A stretch of DNA of 20,033 nt from Priapulus caudatus (taxonomy: Eukaryota > Priapulida > Priapulimorpha > Priapulimorphida > Priapulidae): NCBI RefSeq assembly GCF_000485595.1, contig NW_014577192.1, positions 289,179 to 309,211 on the forward strand, read 5' to 3'. A model generated the notes under the pieces. That model ran no database searches and was not told the origin of the DNA. It saw only the letters and a program-made list of their open reading frames with translations. Shown here one piece after another: positions 18,066 through 20,033 of the stretch (position 1 is its first letter; every line of letters begins with the position of its first letter). Made by a program: the position numbers and the translations under genes.

Positions 18066-18594
18066 ACGACTAATTATAATTGCCGTGTAACGGATGTGTT
18101 GGGGCCACGAAACTTGGAGTTGTGAACACGAAACCGGGAACGTGGAAACCAATGCATGCCGTTCCCCCGCGACGAGAATCGATTATTTTCCGGCTCGTAT
18201 TTTCTTAACTCGTCATGTGCGACCGAGCGGTGGCTATCGTGCAGACGCGACGCATCCCCCGGCGGCTGCCTGCTTTGTGTGGTGCGCTCGGCGTGCATGT
18301 GAAAGCGGCTGGGAACAGATGTCTCTTTCATTGCCGCCGTAAGAGCCCATACACGCCGTACAAACTAACCAAGCTAGGACGCACACACGTCGGGCGTGCC
18401 GCGCCGACAGCGCTGATGATTGGTCGCCGGCAGTAGCTAGGGTCGTTGTCAAGTTTGTAGTGCTGCTGCATACGAGCAGCAGGAGACGCTAGCAGTGCGT
18501 GAGCGTGCTGAATGAGAAAACAGTAGGAGACTATCGCGACTTTACTAACGCTGTTGACTGTATATATTTTGATTATTATAATTTGATATTATTA
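18066..18594. other. Unassigned DNA
   Basis: A mixed-composition region with no recognisable gene. ATTGG at about 18419 (reverse CCAAT box) sits in a GC-rich neighbourhood and could belong to a promoter, but no linked reading frame supports this. The sequence becomes AT-rich after 18545. Confidence 0.35.
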
Positions 18595-18736
18595 GCGTAT
18601 AGATATAATAGATATAGTTACACATATTTATAGTAGGCCTACATGCAGGCTTTGTATGGATATATATATATATATATATATATTTTATTTATTTATTTAT
18701 GGAATATAGATATAATAGTGTATAACAGTATAACTA

Positions 18737-18767
<31 letters not shown>

Positions 18768-18785
18768 AGTAGGCTTATCCATGGA
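18595..18785. repeat. (TA)n tracts within a diverged tandem duplication
   Basis: (TA)n runs at 18661-18683 and 18741-18764 are each preceded by AGATATAATAG (18601 and 18709) and each associated with a TAGTAGGC motif (18632 and 18767). This suggests an AT-rich segment of about 110 bp that duplicated and then diverged. A TTTATTTATTTAT run follows the first tract. Confidence 0.6.
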
Positions 18786-19220
18786 CGTTGTGTGGCTGGA
18801 AATATTTAATCATTATGAATCCCATTTCTAACGATATGAGTAATCCACACCCACCTCAGCGCAGTTCGCATGACGGCTATGTGAATCATCAATGTATCAA
18901 TTGTTCTTCTAATAGGGTCGGACTGACGATCATATCAGACTCCTGATCATATCACTCTCTCTCACTCACGCTTTAGGAAGCGCACCAATTAATGTCTCAC
19001 GTGTGTGCAGCGCCGCTTATGTGTTGTAGAGATGTCAGCGTCCACGATTCCCATCGCAAACAACTTCGCGCAACGAATGCACATAGATGGCAGCACCTTA
19101 CACAACCGCGCTCAAACCTCGTGGACCGCTTGCGTCTCATCGCTCGGCTGGCTCTAGAGGCGATGGATGCTCAATGCTAGCGACGGATGAGGGCGTTGGA
19201 ATCGTGTATAAACCGACATG
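18786..19220. other. Unassigned DNA
   Basis: No gene is recognised. GATCATATCA occurs twice near 18927 and 18948. A 62-residue frame starts at ATG 18992 and ends at 19180, but its composition and context give no support. CTCTCTCTCACTCACGCTTTAG near 18955 resembles a 3' splice site. Confidence 0.35.
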
Positions 19221-19227
19221 AAATAAT

Positions 19228-19265
19228 CAGGAGTGAATAATAGAGATCTTTATTATTCACTCCTG
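19228..19265. mobile_element. 38-bp palindromic hairpin with 7-bp flanking direct repeats (element 3)
   Basis: The sequence is CAGGAGTGAATAATA on the left and its complement ending CACTCCTG on the right, round a central AGATCT; the full 38 bp are palindromic except for one G-T pair. AAATAAT flanks it directly on both sides (19221-19227 and 19266-19272). Its first 15 bases match 12 of 15 of element 1 at 3000 (CAAGAGCTAATAATA). Size, termini and flank length agree with element 1, suggesting one family. Confidence 0.5.
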
Positions 19266-19275
19266 AAATAATGAT

Positions 19276-19289
19276 GCGCCCTCTAGCAC
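19276..19289 (-). promoter_or_regulatory. Partial CTCF-like motif
   Basis: The minus strand reads GTGCTAGAGGGCGC. The 11-bp core CTAGAGGGCGC fits the CTCF consensus fully, but the first three positions do not. It lies directly beside element 3. Chance occurrence is quite possible. Confidence 0.2.
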
Positions 19290-19587
19290 GGTCGCAGTTT
19301 CCGAGACCCGGAGAAGGTCGCTCTCAATAATTGAGCTTGCGAGCTTTCGCACATTGCTGCTGCCTACGGCCGAACGAATACTAATTATCACGATTGGTCG
19401 ACAGAGGGAGCCATGTGTCGCGCATATTCTGCAGGCGACAGATAGCCACATCCAAGTGTGGCCTTAATCCACCGGGGACCTAGGGCCCCGCTGGCGCAAT
19501 AATACATCGTGCAAGTGATGCAGCCTACTTTTCTTTGCTGGAGGCGGTATAGCTTACAACCAAGGCTTACCACACACTACTGTAAAG
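19290..19587. other. Unassigned DNA
   Basis: A minus-strand frame of 64 codons crosses element 3 and has no recognisable domain. GGGACCTAGGGCCCCG near 19477 is a small GC-rich patch. Nothing else stands out. Confidence 0.35.
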
Positions 19588-20033
19588 GAGGCCTTAGGGT
19601 TCTTACATACACAATACTATATATGTGGTCTTGGTGGGACGCCAGCATACACTATACTACAATACTATATAGATGGCATTACGCCACCGTTATATACAAA
19701 TACTATATATGTGGCCTTGGGCCCCATCATAAACTATTCTATTATTACAATACTATATAGGTGGCCTTGGGCCCCCGCCATACAAATACTACCTATATAT
19801 GGCCTTGGGCCCCCATCATACACTATTCTATTATTACAATACTATATAGGTGACCTTGGGCCCCCGCCATACAAATACTACCTATATATGGCCTTGGGCC
19901 CCCATCATACACTATTCTATTATTACAATACTATATAGGTGACCTTGGGCCCCCGCCATACAAATACTACCTATATATGGCCTTGGGCCCCCATCATACA
20001 CTATTCTATTATTACAATACTATATAGGTGACC
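19588..20033. repeat. 89-bp two-part tandem repeat, continues past the window
   Basis: GGCCTTGGGCCCCCATCATA recurs at 19801, 19890 and 19979, an exact 89-bp period. Each unit has two related halves: CCTTGGGCCCCCATCATACA with CTATTCTATTATTACAATAC, and CCTTGGGCCCCCGCCATACA with AATACTACCTATAT. To the left (19588-19750) are diverged single half-units. The right copies are almost identical, so amplification was recent. The array runs off the window end. Confidence 0.95.

Noticed and set aside
17405-18125. Long His/Thr- or Val/Arg/Cys-rich frames, one above 200 codons
   Set aside because: They follow from stop-free GCAC/GTGC repeats that are open in every frame and on both strands.
18992-19180. 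62-codon plus-strand frame as a small gene
   Set aside because: The length is within chance expectation for this window, and I see no domain, homologue or supporting context.

Overview
The window looks like nuclear DNA of an invertebrate bilaterian. It holds one long, intron-free reading frame for an animal-type LRR-Ig cell-surface receptor. The rest is non-coding sequence with at least eight unrelated tandem-repeat families, microsatellites, a MITE-like inverted-repeat element and CTCF- and NRF-1-like motifs. CpG is abundant in the coding and GC-rich parts, which argues against a heavily methylated vertebrate genome. The receptor architecture (Kekkon/AMIGO/LRRC24 type) fits a protostome or other invertebrate, but I cannot name the species.

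Layout. 1-889: a 29-31 bp minisatellite. 1031-1222: a perfect 96-bp tandem duplication. 1495-2520: two diverged tandem duplications around a purine-rich tract. 2985-3450: a cluster of palindromes (two about 40-bp hairpins with short flanking direct repeats, two CTCF-like motifs, and five copies of a 17-bp palindromic repeat). 3698-3829: a possible terminal exon of an unidentified gene. 4530-5967: 2.7 copies of a 540-bp repeat carrying NRF-1-type boxes. 5968-8551: CpG-rich, low-complexity DNA with a 24-bp minisatellite and a trinucleotide-rich tract. 8552-8634: a (CA)n tract ending 30 bp before the receptor start codon. 8665-10452: the receptor. 10683-14399: about 59 copies of a 63-bp satellite, interrupted near its right end by a 336-bp inverted-repeat element. 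14786-20033: non-coding DNA with a 33-bp minisatellite, a 32-bp minisatellite present in opposite orientations, (TA)n tracts, a third 38-bp hairpin and an 89-bp two-part repeat running off the window end.

Only the receptor is a confident gene. It has a signal peptide, a cysteine-capped LRR domain, one Ig domain, a transmembrane helix and a basic cytoplasmic tail ending in a class I PDZ ligand, as expected of a neuronal or epithelial adhesion or signalling receptor. A two-codon upstream ORF (ATG GCA TGA) overlaps its start codon. No second gene was found that would suggest a pathway or cluster.

The two observations most worth following are three about 40-bp near-perfect palindromes with similar ends and flanking direct repeats of about 7 bp (possibly a family of very small foldback elements), and the many single-base indels inside the 63-bp satellite, which look like unpolished long-read error rather than biology.
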